Assembly (NCBI GenBank): GCA_029939995.1
Contig: JAOZRW010000001.1
Location: 97,800-153,942, forward strand
Direction of reading: 5' to 3'
Length of the DNA: 56,143 nucleotides
Origin: Acidimicrobiia bacterium
GTDB taxonomy: Bacteria > Actinomycetota > Acidimicrobiia > Spongiisociales > UBA5794
Part shown: piece by piece, positions 1 to 9,430 of the stretch
How positions within the stretch are numbered: position 1 is the first letter of the stretch
Layout: each line of letters starts with the position of its first letter
The notes under the pieces: generated by a model
Database searches by the model: none
What the model was told of the DNA's origin: nothing
The model's input: only the letters and a program-made list of their open reading frames with translations
Position numbers and translations under genes: made by a program

Positions 1-594
1 CATCTTCGCTCCGCCGCCATCCCCTGGGCCGACGACCTTCCCCCCGTCCGGAACACGGCCGACGTCGAGCGTGCGCTCCTCGAGACGCAGATCGATCGGG
101 GCATCAACACGGTCCCGACGACCAGCATGGGCCGTCTCTTCGACGCCGTGTCCGCGCTCGCCGGTGTGTGTCAATCCGCCACCTACGAGGCCCAGGCGGC
201 GATCGAACTCGAGGCCCTCGTCGACGCCGCCCGGGGAGGTGCCTATCGGTTCGAGCTGCGGAATGACGGCGGCCGCTTGATCATCGACCCCCGACCGGTC
301 CTCGCGTCGGTCATCGACGACGTCCGGACGGGAACCGCCTCCGGGACGATCGCCGCGCGCTTCCATCGGGGTGTCGCCGACGTGATCGTCGCCGCTGCTC
401 TGATCGTCGGAGCGGACACCGGGCTCGCTACCGTTGGCTTGAGCGGAGGAGTGTTCCAGAACGTGACCCTGACCCACGCGGCGAACGAGATGCTGAGCGA
501 TGCCGGTTTCGAAGTGCTCGTGCATCGACTGGTGCCGCCCAACGACGGAGGCCTGGCGCTCGGTCAGGCCGTGATCGCCGCAGCGAGGAGATAG
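1..594 (+). CDS. hypF: Carbamoyltransferase HypF, C-terminal part (5' end outside window)
   Basis: HypF makes the thiocarbamate that becomes the CN ligands of the [NiFe]-hydrogenase iron. The reading frame is already open at base 1, so only about the last 197 residues are present. They carry the Kae1-like carbamoyltransferase motifs: TTSMGRLFDAV near residue 41, LSGGVFQN near residue 145 and PPNDGGLALGQA near the end. The acylphosphatase, zinc-finger and YrdC domains would lie upstream of the window. The stop (TAG, 592-594) is 4 bases before hypC, which places it in the hypFCDE operon. Identity is secure from the motifs and the neighbours. Confidence 0.93.
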   Translation, partial: HLRSAAIPWADDLPPVRNTADVERALLETQIDRGINTVPTTSMGRLFDAVSALAGVCQSATYEAQAAIELEALVDAARGGAYRFELRNDGGRLIIDPRPVLASVIDDVRTGTASGTIAARFHRGVADVIVAAALIVGADTGLATVGLSGGVFQNVTLTHAANEMLSDAGFEVLVHRLVPPNDGGLALGQAVIAAARR

Positions 595-598
595 GAAT

Positions 599-885
599 AT
601 GTGTCTCGGTATCCCGGGGAAGATCGTCGAGATCACCGGCGAGGGCATCACCCGAACCGGGAAGGTCGACTTCGACGGCATCGTCAAAGAGGTCAATCTC
701 GCCTATGTTCCCGAAGCGCAGGTCGGTGACTACACGATCGTCCACGTCGGATTCGCCATCACCCGCCTCGACGAGGAGGCGGCGCTCGCCACGCTCGCCC
801 ATCTTCAGGAGATCGAGGCCGTCGAAGTGGAACTGGATCCCGATGCGGCGCTCGCCGCCGAGGAAGCGATCGCGACGGGCGATTC

Positions 886-889
<4 letters not shown>
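599..889 (+). CDS. hypC: Hydrogenase maturation chaperone HypC/HupF
   Basis: HypC is the small chaperone that carries the Fe(CN)2CO unit with HypD and delivers it to the hydrogenase large subunit. The protein is 96 residues and starts with the family signature MCLGIPGKI, whose Cys2 becomes N-terminal after Met removal and binds iron. The rest is the short beta-barrel ([33 protein letters not shown]). It is slightly long for the family because of an acidic Ala-rich tail. An AGGAG ribosome site lies inside the end of hypF, and the stop overlaps the hypD start as ATGA. Confidence 0.96.
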
Positions 890-1988
<1,099 letters not shown>

Positions 1989-1992
<4 letters not shown>

Positions 1993-3032
1993 GCGTCGAA
2001 AACTGGACCTGTCCGATGCCGCTCCGGGACCATCCGGCGATCGTGATGGGACACGGTGGGGGCGGACAGCTCTCCGCCGAGCTCATCGAGCATCTCTTCG
2101 TCCCCGCTTTCGGGGACGGTCAGCTCACCGAACTTGCCGACGCCGCCGTGCTGGACCCGGGTGGTCCGATCTCCTTCTCGACCGACACGTTCACCGTCCA
2201 CCCCCGGTTCTTCCCCGGCGGCGACATCGGCGAGCTGGCAGTGAACGGAACCGTGAACGATGTCGCGATGAGGGGCGCCGTGCCCCGCTACCTGAGCGTC
2301 GGGTTCATCCTCGAGGAGGGCCTCCCGATGGCCGAACTCGGCGTCATCGTGGAGTCGATGGCCCGCGCGGCACGACACGCCGGCGTGACGATCGTCACCG
2401 GCGACACGAAGGTCGTCGATCGCGGCCACGGCGACGGCATCTACATCAACACGACGGGCATCGGGATCATGCGCGCCGACGCCGACATCCGCCCCCAGCG
2501 CGCACAGCCGGACGACGCGATCATCGTCTCGGGCACGATGGGCGATCACGGCATGGCGATCATGTCGGTACGCGAGGGTCTCGAGTTCGAGTCGTCGATC
2601 GCCTCGGATTCTGCTGCGCTGAATCACATGATCAACGACGTGCTCGACACCGGCGCCGACGTGCACGTGCTGCGGGATCCGACCCGCGGCGGACTCGCCG
2701 CCTCGCTCAACGAGATCGCGGTCGCTGCCGACGTCGGTGTTCTCATCGACGAGCGCTCGATCCCCGTCGACCGGACCGTCGCAGCAGCGTGCGAGATGCT
2801 CGGGATGGACCCGATGTACGTGGCGAACGAGGGCAAGGTCGTCGCATTCGTCCCCGCCGACGATGCGGATCTTGTGCTCAAGGCGATGCGTTCGCATCCG
2901 GAGGGGGCGAACGCCGCGATCATCGGCGAGGTCACCGACACGCACCGCGGCATGGTGGCTGCAAGGACCCCGCTCGGGGCGACGCGTGTCGTCGACATGC
3001 AGGTGGGCGAGCAACTCCCCAGAATCTGTTGA
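1989..3032 (+). CDS. hypE: Carbamoyl dehydratase HypE
   Basis: HypE takes the carbamoyl group from HypF on its C-terminal cysteine and dehydrates it with ATP to a thiocyanate for transfer to HypC-HypD. The GTG start overlaps the hypD stop as GTGA, giving 347 residues. Evidence is the PurM/AIR-synthase fold with the Gly-rich segment [12 protein letters not shown] near residue 20, [15 protein letters not shown] in the middle, and the diagnostic C-terminus PRIC. It is the last hyp gene here; hypA and hypB are not in the window. A longer in-frame extension exists upstream but lies inside hypD. Confidence 0.96.
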
Positions 3033-3041
3033 TCCCTCCGT

Positions 3042-3087
3042 TTCTCGCGTAGATGGTGGAAGCCCGCCTCCGATAGTTGCGCGAGAA
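3042..3087. repeat. 8-bp inverted repeat between hypE and the SDR gene
   Basis: TTCTCGCG (3042-3049) is repeated as CGCGAGAA (3080-3087) with 30 bases between. It lies 26 bases upstream of the presumed SDR -10 box. It could be a weak hairpin ending hyp transcription or a regulator site; there is no T-tract. Confidence 0.35.
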
Positions 3088-3112
3088 CGGACGAGGGTCG
3101 GCTGGGAGTTGG

Positions 3113-3118
3113 TACATT
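3113..3118 (+). promoter_or_regulatory. Probable -10 box of the SDR gene
   Basis: TACATT lies 29 bases before the ATG at 3148. A GGGAGG ribosome site (3135-3140) sits 7 bases before the start, so this is a normal leadered gene. No clear -35 is visible. Confidence 0.45.
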
Positions 3119-3147
3119 CCCCGTGCCACGAACAGGGAGGCCTGAGG

Positions 3148-3897
3148 ATGCAGCTCACCGGAACGAAAGCGCTCGTCACAGGGGCCGGAGGCGGGATGGG
3201 GCTGGCGGTGGCCAACGACCTGATCTCCCGCGGCATCGACGTGTTCATGGTCGATGCGAAGCCGGAACCCTCCGGGATTGCCGACGGACCGGGCGGGTAC
3301 TCGTTCCTCTCGACTGATCTCCGGACCGAAACGAACGTGAACGCTGCGGTCGACGCGGCCATCGCGTTCCTGGGACGGATCGACTACTTCGTGAACACCA
3401 TCGGGGTGCTCTGGCTCGGCCGTGATCGGTCCGCGATCGACATCGACCTCGATGTCTGGGACGCCGTCTTCGACATCAACCTCAAACTCGACGTGCTGTT
3501 GTGCCGCAAGGTGATCCCGGAGATGAAACGGATCGGGGGCGGTTCGATCGTGCACTTCTCGTCGATCGATGCACTGCGGGGAGATCCCTCGCCGCAGGAC
3601 GCCTACGGAGCATCGAAAGCGGCCCTCATCCGGCTGTCGAAGTCGCTGGCGATCCAATTCGCCGCAGACGGCATCCGCTCCAACGTCGTCATCCCCGGAC
3701 CGACACTCACGCCGATGCAGGAGCGGTGGGACGACGATGCGGAATCCCGCGACCGCGTAGCCGCCGCGATCCCGCTCGGGCGGCTCGGAGAGGCCACCGA
3801 CATGGCCGCCGTCTGCGTGTTCCTCCTCTCCGACAACGCCGGCTACATCACCGGCACCGAGATCGTCGTCGACGGAGGACTCACCGCGCTTCCGTGA
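3148..3897 (+). CDS. Short-chain dehydrogenase/reductase (SDR), substrate unknown
   Basis: The protein has 249 residues and is a classical SDR. The nucleotide-binding motif TGAGGGMG is near residue 10, an NTIG segment replaces the usual NNAG, the SSID segment holds the catalytic Ser, and YGASK near residue 153 gives the catalytic Tyr and Lys. The C-terminus YITGTEIVVDGG is typical of 3-oxoacyl-ACP-reductase-like or 3-hydroxyacid dehydrogenases. A GGGAGG site supports the ATG chosen. It has its own promoter and stands alone after the hyp genes, so context gives no substrate. Confidence 0.88.
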   Translation: MQLTGTKALVTGAGGGMGLAVANDLISRGIDVFMVDAKPEPSGIADGPGGYSFLSTDLRTETNVNAAVDAAIAFLGRIDYFVNTIGVLWLGRDRSAIDIDLDVWDAVFDINLKLDVLLCRKVIPEMKRIGGGSIVHFSSIDALRGDPSPQDAYGASKAALIRLSKSLAIQFAADGIRSNVVIPGPTLTPMQERWDDDAESRDRVAAAIPLGRLGEATDMAAVCVFLLSDNAGYITGTEIVVDGGLTALP

Positions 3898-3901
3898 CCG
3901 C

Positions 3902-3915
3902 GGTGGCCGGCCACC
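3902..3915. repeat. Perfect 14-bp palindrome between convergent genes
   Basis: GGTGGCC followed directly by GGCCACC lies just after the SDR stop and before the end of the convergent small membrane gene. It could serve as a bidirectional terminator stem, but there is no loop or T-tract. Confidence 0.3.
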
Positions 3916-3927
3916 CGACCCGCCGAA

Positions 3928-4116
3928 TCAGCCGGTGCTCGACGACCGGTATGCCCAGAGCCAGAGCAGGCCCATCGCCCCGAACACAACGGCAGAGATG
4001 ATCCGTTCGGTGGTTGCCTCGACGCTCAACACGCGCACGACGAAGATGAGGCTCGCCCCGAGGCTCAAGATACCCAGCATGAGAAACCCGCTGCGCGGAA
4101 AGGCACGCGAAGTCAT
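3928..4116 (-). CDS. Small two-helix membrane protein, unknown function
   Basis: A 62-residue protein with two hydrophobic helices, roughly residues 11-28 (FLMLGILSLGASLIFVVRV) and 39-55 (IISAVVFGAMGLLWLW), joined by a short charged loop. A strong AGGAGGT ribosome site stands just before the ATG, which is the best reason to accept so short a gene. No family recognised. It is convergent with the SDR gene and reads away from nothing obviously related. Confidence 0.66.
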   Translation of the reverse strand: MTSRAFPRSGFLMLGILSLGASLIFVVRVLSVEATTERIISAVVFGAMGLLWLWAYRSSSTG

Positions 4117-4223
4117 CCCGGCAAACCTCCTGTCATCGGTAATCGATTGTCACCCGGACGGGCCCACCGGGCCAGAGGCGAAGGTCCCCGGCCGGTCTCG
4201 CTCGGCAAGGTCGGCCGTTCCGA

Positions 4224-5546
4224 TCAAACCAGCGCGATGCCCGTTTCGACGGCTTCGAGGTTCACTTCCGAAAACGAGCCGGCCGCGGCTGCAACCCGGA
4301 GGGCGTCGAGCGGATAGGGACCGGTCATGGCGAGAGCCGCCGCCAGGTACACGAGGCCCATCGACGTCTTCGGGATGCGTCGCTCCGCCGACTTCGGATC
4401 GATCACGACAACCTGAGCCTCCGTATCGAGATCGGCGTACTCGGGGATCGTCAGCACCAGATCGTTCGCCGTCATCGCCGACAGGTACGGACCCGCCTTG
4501 CCGTGCCCGTCCGCCGAGATGATCGCCAGCACGTCCGGTCGCGTCACCGCCGTCAGGGGCATCTCCTCCGGTGCCAGCCAGAGTTCGGACACCGAATGCC
4601 CGGACTTCACCGTCACCGGATAGTCGTCACGCTGCGCCGCCCACAAACCGGAGCGGATCGCTCCGAGCGCGATCAGCCGCGAGGCGGAGCGGATCTTCCC
4701 CCCGGCAGATCCGGCGACGACGAGCGACATCGGATGGTCGAGAGTCGACTCGAACTCGACGGGGATCGGGCGGGCGCTCAATGTCGGTGTTCCGACGATC
4801 GCTTCATGCGCTGCCCGGTACCCGGTGGCGTACTCGGTGACCTCCCGGTCGTAGAGCAGGCCCGGCTCCATCCCCCAGGACCGCATCGAGTCCTCCATGC
4901 CCGCACGGGTGAACTTGTTGGACCGGACGTAGTAGGCGGTGCACAGATCCCACACGTCGAGGAGTGCGAAACCGGGTTTGCGCATCCCGGCTGCGATCCG
5001 ATCGGCGAGGTCGTGGTCGAAGGACGAGCCCCGGTACACGTACCCGGCGCCGTTGACGCCCACCGTTGCGCAGATGTCGAGCGGATGTTCGAGGTTCCCG
5101 AGCGGCGTCGTCGACGTGATTCCCCCTTCGGGCGTCGTCGTCGAATGCTGGCCGCCCGTCATCCCGAAGTTCAGGTTGTTCATCACGATGACCGTGATGC
5201 CGATATTGCGGCGGGCGGCCGAGATGAGGTGTGTTCCTCCGATGCCGGTGCCCCCGTCGCCCATGATCACGACAACGTCGAGATCCGGATCGGCGAGCTT
5301 GATGCCCGTGGCGTACGTGATCGATCTCCCGTGGAGGCCGTGGAACGCCGACGTGATGAAGTACTGGTCGGACAACCCCGAACAGCCGATGTCGGACACG
5401 ATGACGACTTTCGCCGGATCGAGGTCGAGCTTGATCATGGCTTCGTTCAACCGGTCGAGGATCGGCCCGTGTCCGCATCCCGGGCAGAACGGGTAGGGAT
5501 CGTCGGTCCGGAAGGTGGAGATCGGCGTGATCGTCACCGTGGTCAT
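4224..5546 (-). CDS. korB: 2-oxoacid:ferredoxin oxidoreductase, fused beta (TPP) and gamma subunits
   Basis: The enzyme oxidatively decarboxylates a 2-oxoacid (probably 2-oxoglutarate) to its acyl-CoA with ferredoxin as acceptor. Of 440 residues, about 1-265 are the TPP-binding beta subunit: CPGCGHG (Cys21, Cys24), GCSG (Cys55) and LC near residue 204 are likely [4Fe-4S] ligands, and GDGGTG with NN about 30 residues later is the TPP motif. Residues about 265-440 match the gamma subunit (GSAGGKIRSASRLIALG, then YPVTVKSGHSVSE), normally a separate protein. The start overlaps the korA stop as ATGA. No ferredoxin-like delta subunit is next to it. Substrate choice between 2-oxoglutarate and branched 2-oxoacids is uncertain. 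Confidence 0.88.
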   Translation of the reverse strand: MTTVTITPISTFRTDDPYPFCPGCGHGPILDRLNEAMIKLDLDPAKVVIVSDIGCSGLSDQYFITSAFHGLHGRSITYATGIKLADPDLDVVVIMGDGGTGIGGTHLISAARRNIGITVIVMNNLNFGMTGGQHSTTTPEGGITSTTPLGNLEHPLDICATVGVNGAGYVYRGSSFDHDLADRIAAGMRKPGFALLDVWDLCTAYYVRSNKFTRAGMEDSMRSWGMEPGLLYDREVTEYATGYRAAHEAIVGTPTLSARPIPVEFESTLDHPMSLVVAGSAGGKIRSASRLIALGAIRSGLWAAQRDDYPVTVKSGHSVSELWLAPEEMPLTAVTRPDVLAIISADGHGKAGPYLSAMTANDLVLTIPEYADLDTEAQVVVIDPKSAERRIPKTSMGLVYLAAALAMTGPYPLDALRVAAAAGSFSEVNLEAVETGIALV

Positions 5547-6670
5547 CGAACCGCCTCCATGATCTCGTCGACGGTGATGAGCCGACCGTCGATCCGGTTC
5601 ACGCCCACGACCTCTCGATCGCCGGCGATCCGATCGATCTCCCTGCGGTAGAGGCCCATGTTGAGCTCGGGGACGACGATACGGCCGATGCCATCGAACG
5701 CCGAGCCGAGGGCGGTCTCCGGGATCGGCCAGAGGCTCTGCACAACGGCGCCCGAAACGGCGACGCCCCCCGAGCGAAGCCGGCGAACGGCTGCGCGTGC
5801 CGACCCTGCGGTGACGCCGTAGGACAGGATGAGTGTGCCGGCCCCCGCTTCGAGATCGGTGTCGACCATCTCGATCTCATCGCGATGATCCTCGATCTTC
5901 GCGACGAGGTGCTCGTTGAGTGCCCCCACCTTGGCCGGGTTCTTCGTGATGTAGCCGCCCTCGTCGTGTGTGGATCCCGTGAACCGGAAGGCGTCGCCGT
6001 ATCCGTAGTGCCGCATCGGCTCGACGGCATCGGCCGGCTCCCACGAGTACGGCACACCCTTGTCCTTCTCGACGCGGGCGGGAACGTCGACCGTGGGGTA
6101 GTGGTCGACGTCGACGGCCGACAGCGTCATCGTGATCTCCTTGTCGGTGAGAACGAAGACGGGACAACGGAACCGCTCGGCGAGCTCGAACGCCTTCACC
6201 GTCAGCGAGTACGACTCGGGGACGCTCGAAGGGGCGAGCACGATGACCGGATAGCCGCCGGCGGTTCCCCACCGCACGAACTGCACATCCCCCTGGGCGG
6301 CCGTCGTCGCACCTCCCGTCGCCGGTCCGAGGCGCTGCACGTCGACGATGACGAGCGGCACCTCGCCCATCACGGCGACGCCGATGTTCTCCGAGTAGAG
6401 GCTGATCCCGGGACCCGAGGTTGCGGTCATCGAGCGTTCGCCCGTCATGGTCGCTCCGAGGCACATGCCGATCGAGGCGATCTCGTCTTCGCCTTGCATC
6501 GCGACGCCGCCGACCTTCGGGAGTTCTCGCATCATCGCCATCAGGATCCCGGATGCCGGGGTGATCGGATAACCGGCGAAGAAGGTGCAGCCGGCGTCGA
6601 TCGCCCCGCGCACGATCGCCGTCGCCCCGTCGACGTACTCCCGTCTGGGTGCCTGGATGTTCGTGGTCAT
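5543..6670 (-). CDS. korA: 2-oxoacid:ferredoxin oxidoreductase, alpha subunit
   Basis: Partner of the fused beta-gamma subunit, coupled to it by an ATGA overlap. The 375-residue protein has the alpha-subunit pyrimidine-binding domain: AGYPITPASGI near residue 34, QGEDEIASIGMCLGA, TSGPGISLYSENIG, and QRLGPATGGATTAAQGDVQ, which is typical of KorA/VorB-type alphas. A second domain follows (residues about 270-375: LILSYGVTAGSAR, QSLWPIPE). The gene appears leaderless, with TAGCCT 7 bases before the ATG. Together the two genes form a complete catalytic core. Confidence 0.9.
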   Translation of the reverse strand: MTTNIQAPRREYVDGATAIVRGAIDAGCTFFAGYPITPASGILMAMMRELPKVGGVAMQGEDEIASIGMCLGATMTGERSMTATSGPGISLYSENIGVAVMGEVPLVIVDVQRLGPATGGATTAAQGDVQFVRWGTAGGYPVIVLAPSSVPESYSLTVKAFELAERFRCPVFVLTDKEITMTLSAVDVDHYPTVDVPARVEKDKGVPYSWEPADAVEPMRHYGYGDAFRFTGSTHDEGGYITKNPAKVGALNEHLVAKIEDHRDEIEMVDTDLEAGAGTLILSYGVTAGSARAAVRRLRSGGVAVSGAVVQSLWPIPETALGSAFDGIGRIVVPELNMGLYRREIDRIAGDREVVGVNRIDGRLITVDEIMEAVR

Positions 6671-6677
6671 GCCCTGC

Positions 6678-6683
6678 AGGCTA
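6678..6683 (-). promoter_or_regulatory. -10 box of a leaderless korA transcript
   Basis: TAGCCT on the minus strand is 7 bases before the korA ATG at 6670. No ribosome site fits in that space. Confidence 0.55.
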
Positions 6684-6772
6684 GGCAGCCCCCGATCGAT
6701 CCAGGACGCGTCACACGTGCCCGGGATTCGACCGGACGGCCGTCCCGGACACGTGCGGCGGGAGGACCCGTG

Positions 6773-8719
6773 TCAGTCCTGTGCGTTGGCCGCCGACTCG
6801 GCGGCGATCTCGGCGACGATGTCGGCGTTCGCCAGCGTCGTCACATCACCGAGTTGACGTTCTTCCGAGATGTCCTTCAACAGCCTCCGCATGATCTTCC
6901 CGGACCGGGTCTTCGGAAGGTCGGCCGTGAACACGATGCTCTTCGGCTTCGCGATCGGACCGATCGTCTCCGCGACGTGGTTCCGGAGTTCCTGCAGCAA
7001 TGTCTCGTCGCCGACGATCCCTCCACGGAGTGTGACGAACGCCGCTATCGCCTGCCCGGTCACCGGATCCTTACGGCCGACGACCGCCGCTTCGGCAACC
7101 GCCGGATGCGACACGAGCGCCGATTCCACCTCCGTCGTGGAGATGTTGTGACCCGCGATGAGCATGATGTCGTCGACCCTCCCGAGGAGCCAGAAGTAGC
7201 CGTCGTCGTCGCGCTTGACGCCGTCGCCCGGGAAGTACATCCCGTCGAAACGCGACCAGTAGGTGTCGACGTACCGCCGATCATCCCCGTAGATGGTGCG
7301 GAGCATCGCCGGCCACGGATGCGTGAGAGCGAGGAACCCGCCGCCCGGCTTCGGAACCTCGTTCCCGTCCTCGTCGACCGCCGTCGCCCCGACGCCGGGG
7401 AACGGGAAGGTCGCAGAGCCCGGCTTCGTCGGCACCGCACCCGGCAGCGGCGTGATCATGATCATGCCGGTCTCCGTCTGCCACCACGTGTCGACGATCG
7501 GGCATTTCTCGTGGCCGATGTGCTCGTGATACCACATCCACGCCTCGGGGTTGATCGGCTCGCCGACCGTTCCGAGAAGGCGCAGCGACGACAGGTCGTG
7601 CATGGCCGGATACTCGTCGCCCCACTTCATGAACGCCCGGATGGCCGTCGGCGCCGTGTAGAAGATCGTGACCTTGTAGTCCTCGATGATCTGCCAGAGA
7701 CGGTCCTTCTTCGGAGCATCCGGCGCCCCTTCGTACATCACGCCGGTGACGCCGTTGGCGAGCGGCCCGTAGACGATGTAGGAGTGGCCGGTGACCCAGC
7801 CGATGTCGGCGCCGCACCAGTACACGTCGTCGTCCTTGATATCGAAGACGAGGCTGTGAGTCGTCATGATGCCGGTGAGATAGCCGGCCTGTGTGTGGAC
7901 GATGCCCTTGGGCTTCCCGGTGGTACCGGACGTGTAGAGGATGTAGAGCATGTCCTCAGCGTCCATCACCTCCGGCTCGCAGACCGTGGATTGCCCCTCC
8001 ATCAGGTCATGCCACCACAGATCCCGCCCCTCGGTCATGGGAGCGTCGTTCTTCGCCCGTTCCACGACCACGACGTGCTCGATCGAAGGGGAGGCCGCGA
8101 CGGACACGTCGGCATGTTCCTTCAGCGGGAAGATCGACCCCTTGCGCCACGACCCGTCCTGGGTCACGAGCACCTTCGCCTCTGCGTCCTGGATCCGGTC
8201 TGCGAGGGAGTCGGATGAGAATCCGCCGAAGACGACCGAGTGAATCGCGCCGATCCTCGCGCAGGCGAGCATCGTGATCGGCAGTTCGGGAACCATGCCC
8301 ATGTACACGGCGATACGATCACCCTTCTCGACGCCGAGCGACTTGAGGACGTTCGCGAACTTCGTGACTTCCTCGTAGAGCTCGCGGTAGGTGATGTCCT
8401 TCGTGTCGCCGGGCTCGCCGATCCAGTGATACGCGACCTTGTCGCCGATCGTGTCGAGGTGCCGGTCGAGGCAGTTGTATGACAGGTTGAGCTTCCCGTC
8501 CTCGAACCACTTGTAGAAGGGCGGGTTGTCGGAATTGAGCGCGACCGTCGGCTCCTGGAACCAGGTGATGCGCTCGAGGGCCTGCTTCATCCACCAGGAT
8601 TCCCAGTCGGCGGATTCGTCGTAGATCTCAGGTCCAGCGTTCGCAGCGGCGGCGAATTCTTCTGACGGTGGGAAGACACGGTCTTCAGACAGCAAGTTCT
8701 CGAGAGTGGTGTCGGCCAC
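6773..8719 (-). CDS. acs: Acetyl-CoA synthetase (AMP-forming)
   Basis: Converts acetate, ATP and CoA to acetyl-CoA. The GTG at 8719 has a GGAGG ribosome site 6 bases upstream and gives 648 residues, the family length; a longer ATG extension to 8863 crosses the probable promoter and is rejected. Motifs: ATP-binding [14 protein letters not shown] near residue 262, WWQTETG near residue 415, the hinge GRVDDIM, and the C-terminal SGKIMRR whose Lys (about 606) is the residue acetylated in studied Acs proteins. The oxyanion and acetate pocket region (WITGHSY-like WVTGHSY) supports acetate over longer acids. It follows kor on the same strand but is separately promoted. Confidence 0.95.
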   Translation of the reverse strand: MADTTLENLLSEDRVFPPSEEFAAAANAGPEIYDESADWESWWMKQALERITWFQEPTVALNSDNPPFYKWFEDGKLNLSYNCLDRHLDTIGDKVAYHWIGEPGDTKDITYRELYEEVTKFANVLKSLGVEKGDRIAVYMGMVPELPITMLACARIGAIHSVVFGGFSSDSLADRIQDAEAKVLVTQDGSWRKGSIFPLKEHADVSVAASPSIEHVVVVERAKNDAPMTEGRDLWWHDLMEGQSTVCEPEVMDAEDMLYILYTSGTTGKPKGIVHTQAGYLTGIMTTHSLVFDIKDDDVYWCGADIGWVTGHSYIVYGPLANGVTGVMYEGAPDAPKKDRLWQIIEDYKVTIFYTAPTAIRAFMKWGDEYPAMHDLSSLRLLGTVGEPINPEAWMWYHEHIGHEKCPIVDTWWQTETGMIMITPLPGAVPTKPGSATFPFPGVGATAVDEDGNEVPKPGGGFLALTHPWPAMLRTIYGDDRRYVDTYWSRFDGMYFPGDGVKRDDDGYFWLLGRVDDIMLIAGHNISTTEVESALVSHPAVAEAAVVGRKDPVTGQAIAAFVTLRGGIVGDETLLQELRNHVAETIGPIAKPKSIVFTADLPKTRSGKIMRRLLKDISEERQLGDVTTLANADIVAEIAAESAANAQD

Positions 8720-8780
8720 GGCAACCTCCGGATAGCGGTCGGATATTCCCAGAGTATGCGGTCTGGCGTCCGATCGGGAG

Positions 8781-8817
8781 GGCCGGAGGACCCTGAAGGT
8801 GGGGCCGGAGGACCCTG
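8781..8817. repeat. 15-bp direct repeat with 22-bp period upstream of acs
   Basis: GGCCGGAGGACCCTG occurs at 8781-8795 and again, exact, at 8803-8817. The 22-bp period is two helical turns, so both copies face the same side of the DNA. They lie 62-98 bases upstream of the acs start, a position that suits an activator or repressor pair. Confidence 0.6.
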
Positions 8818-8880
8818 CTCTCCTCTTTCGGAACGCCGACAAGTCGATATACTCAAGTGCCACTGCTCATCCGAGGCCGT

Positions 8881-8886
8881 TATGAT
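8881..8886 (+). promoter_or_regulatory. -10 box of the tRNA cluster
   Basis: TATGAT ends 11 bases before the first base of tRNA-Glu. The -35 is not clear. Confidence 0.5.
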
Positions 8887-8897
8887 CCGGGGGCCCT

Positions 8898-8970
8898 GCC
8901 CCCATCGTCCAGAGGCCTAGGACTCCGCCCTTTCAAGGCGGCAACGGGGATTCGAATTCCCCTGGGGGCA
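8898..8970 (+). tRNA. tRNA-Glu (TTC anticodon)
   Basis: Acceptor stem GCCCCCA pairs with TGGGGGC; the anticodon stem CCGCC/GGCGG encloses loop CTTTCAA with anticodon TTC at 8932-8934; the T arm carries GGTTCGA-type TTCGAAT. Discriminator base is A; CCA is not encoded. Confidence 0.96.
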
Positions 8971-8975
8971 CGTAC

Positions 8976-9053
8976 GGGGGCGTGGTGAAGTCTGGAGTTC
9001 ACGCCGGCCTGTCAAGCCGGAGGTCGCGGGTTCAAATCCCGTCGCTCCCGCCA
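8976..9053 (+). tRNA. tRNA-Asp (GTC anticodon)
   Basis: Acceptor stem GGGGGCG pairs with CGCTCCC (one G-T pair). Anticodon stem CCGGC/GCCGG holds loop CTGTCAA, anticodon GTC at 9011-9013. TTCAAAT T loop. Discriminator G is followed by an encoded CCA, unlike its two neighbours. It begins 5 bases after tRNA-Glu. Confidence 0.96.
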
Positions 9054-9061
9054 GATGCTTC

Positions 9062-9083
9062 CGCCCGGGTTTCGGCCCGGGCG
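9062..9083 (+). terminator. GC hairpin after tRNA-Asp
   Basis: CGCCCGGG and CCCGGGCG form an 8-bp stem around a 6-base loop, followed by a weak T/G-rich stretch (TTGGTGT). It is likely a terminator or a processing stem between tRNA-Asp and tRNA-Phe. Confidence 0.6.
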
Positions 9084-9096
9084 TTGGTGTCTGCTC

Positions 9097-9169
9097 GGTC
9101 AGGTAGCTCAGCTGGTAGAGCGCTGGTCTGAAAAACCAGAGGTCGGCAGTTCGACCCTGCCCCTGACCA
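9097..9169 (+). tRNA. tRNA-Phe (GAA anticodon)
   Basis: Acceptor stem GGTCAGG pairs with CCTGACC. Anticodon stem CTGGT/ACCAG holds loop CTGAAAA, anticodon GAA at 9130-9132. TTCGACC T loop. Discriminator A; CCA is not encoded. Confidence 0.96.
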
Positions 9170-9176
9170 CGGATCG

Positions 9177-9196
9177 GGCCCCGCAGTGCAGGGGCC
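9177..9196 (+). terminator. GC hairpin after tRNA-Phe
   Basis: GGCCCC and GGGGCC pair around an 8-base loop just after the tRNA, with only TTC behind it. A plausible end of the tRNA unit. From here to 9430 I see no gene. Confidence 0.4.
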
Positions 9197-9430
9197 TTCG
9201 CCGCGTCCGGGGTCTCCACGTCCGCCCCCCGTGCTTCGAACCGCCCCTCTGCGTGATCGAAGACACGAACGATCTCAGTCCACCGGTTCGCGGGAGGCAG
9301 TCATCCTCCGCTCGACGACGAAACCGGGCCGCTCGTAGATCCGACCCGCTCCCCGATGGGTTCTCCGAGCCGCCCGAGAGCCCTTTCACACCTACGAACC
9401 CTGTTTCGCAGCACCTGGCAGAATGGGCAG

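Noticed and set aside
5885-8218. A 777-codon open frame on the plus strand
   Set aside because: It runs antisense across korA and acs, both of which have clear family motifs, and it crosses their intergenic promoter.
8720-8863. 48-residue N-terminal extension of acetyl-CoA synthetase from an ATG
   Set aside because: It would cross the direct repeats and probable promoter, and the GTG at 8719 has GGAGG and gives the standard family length.
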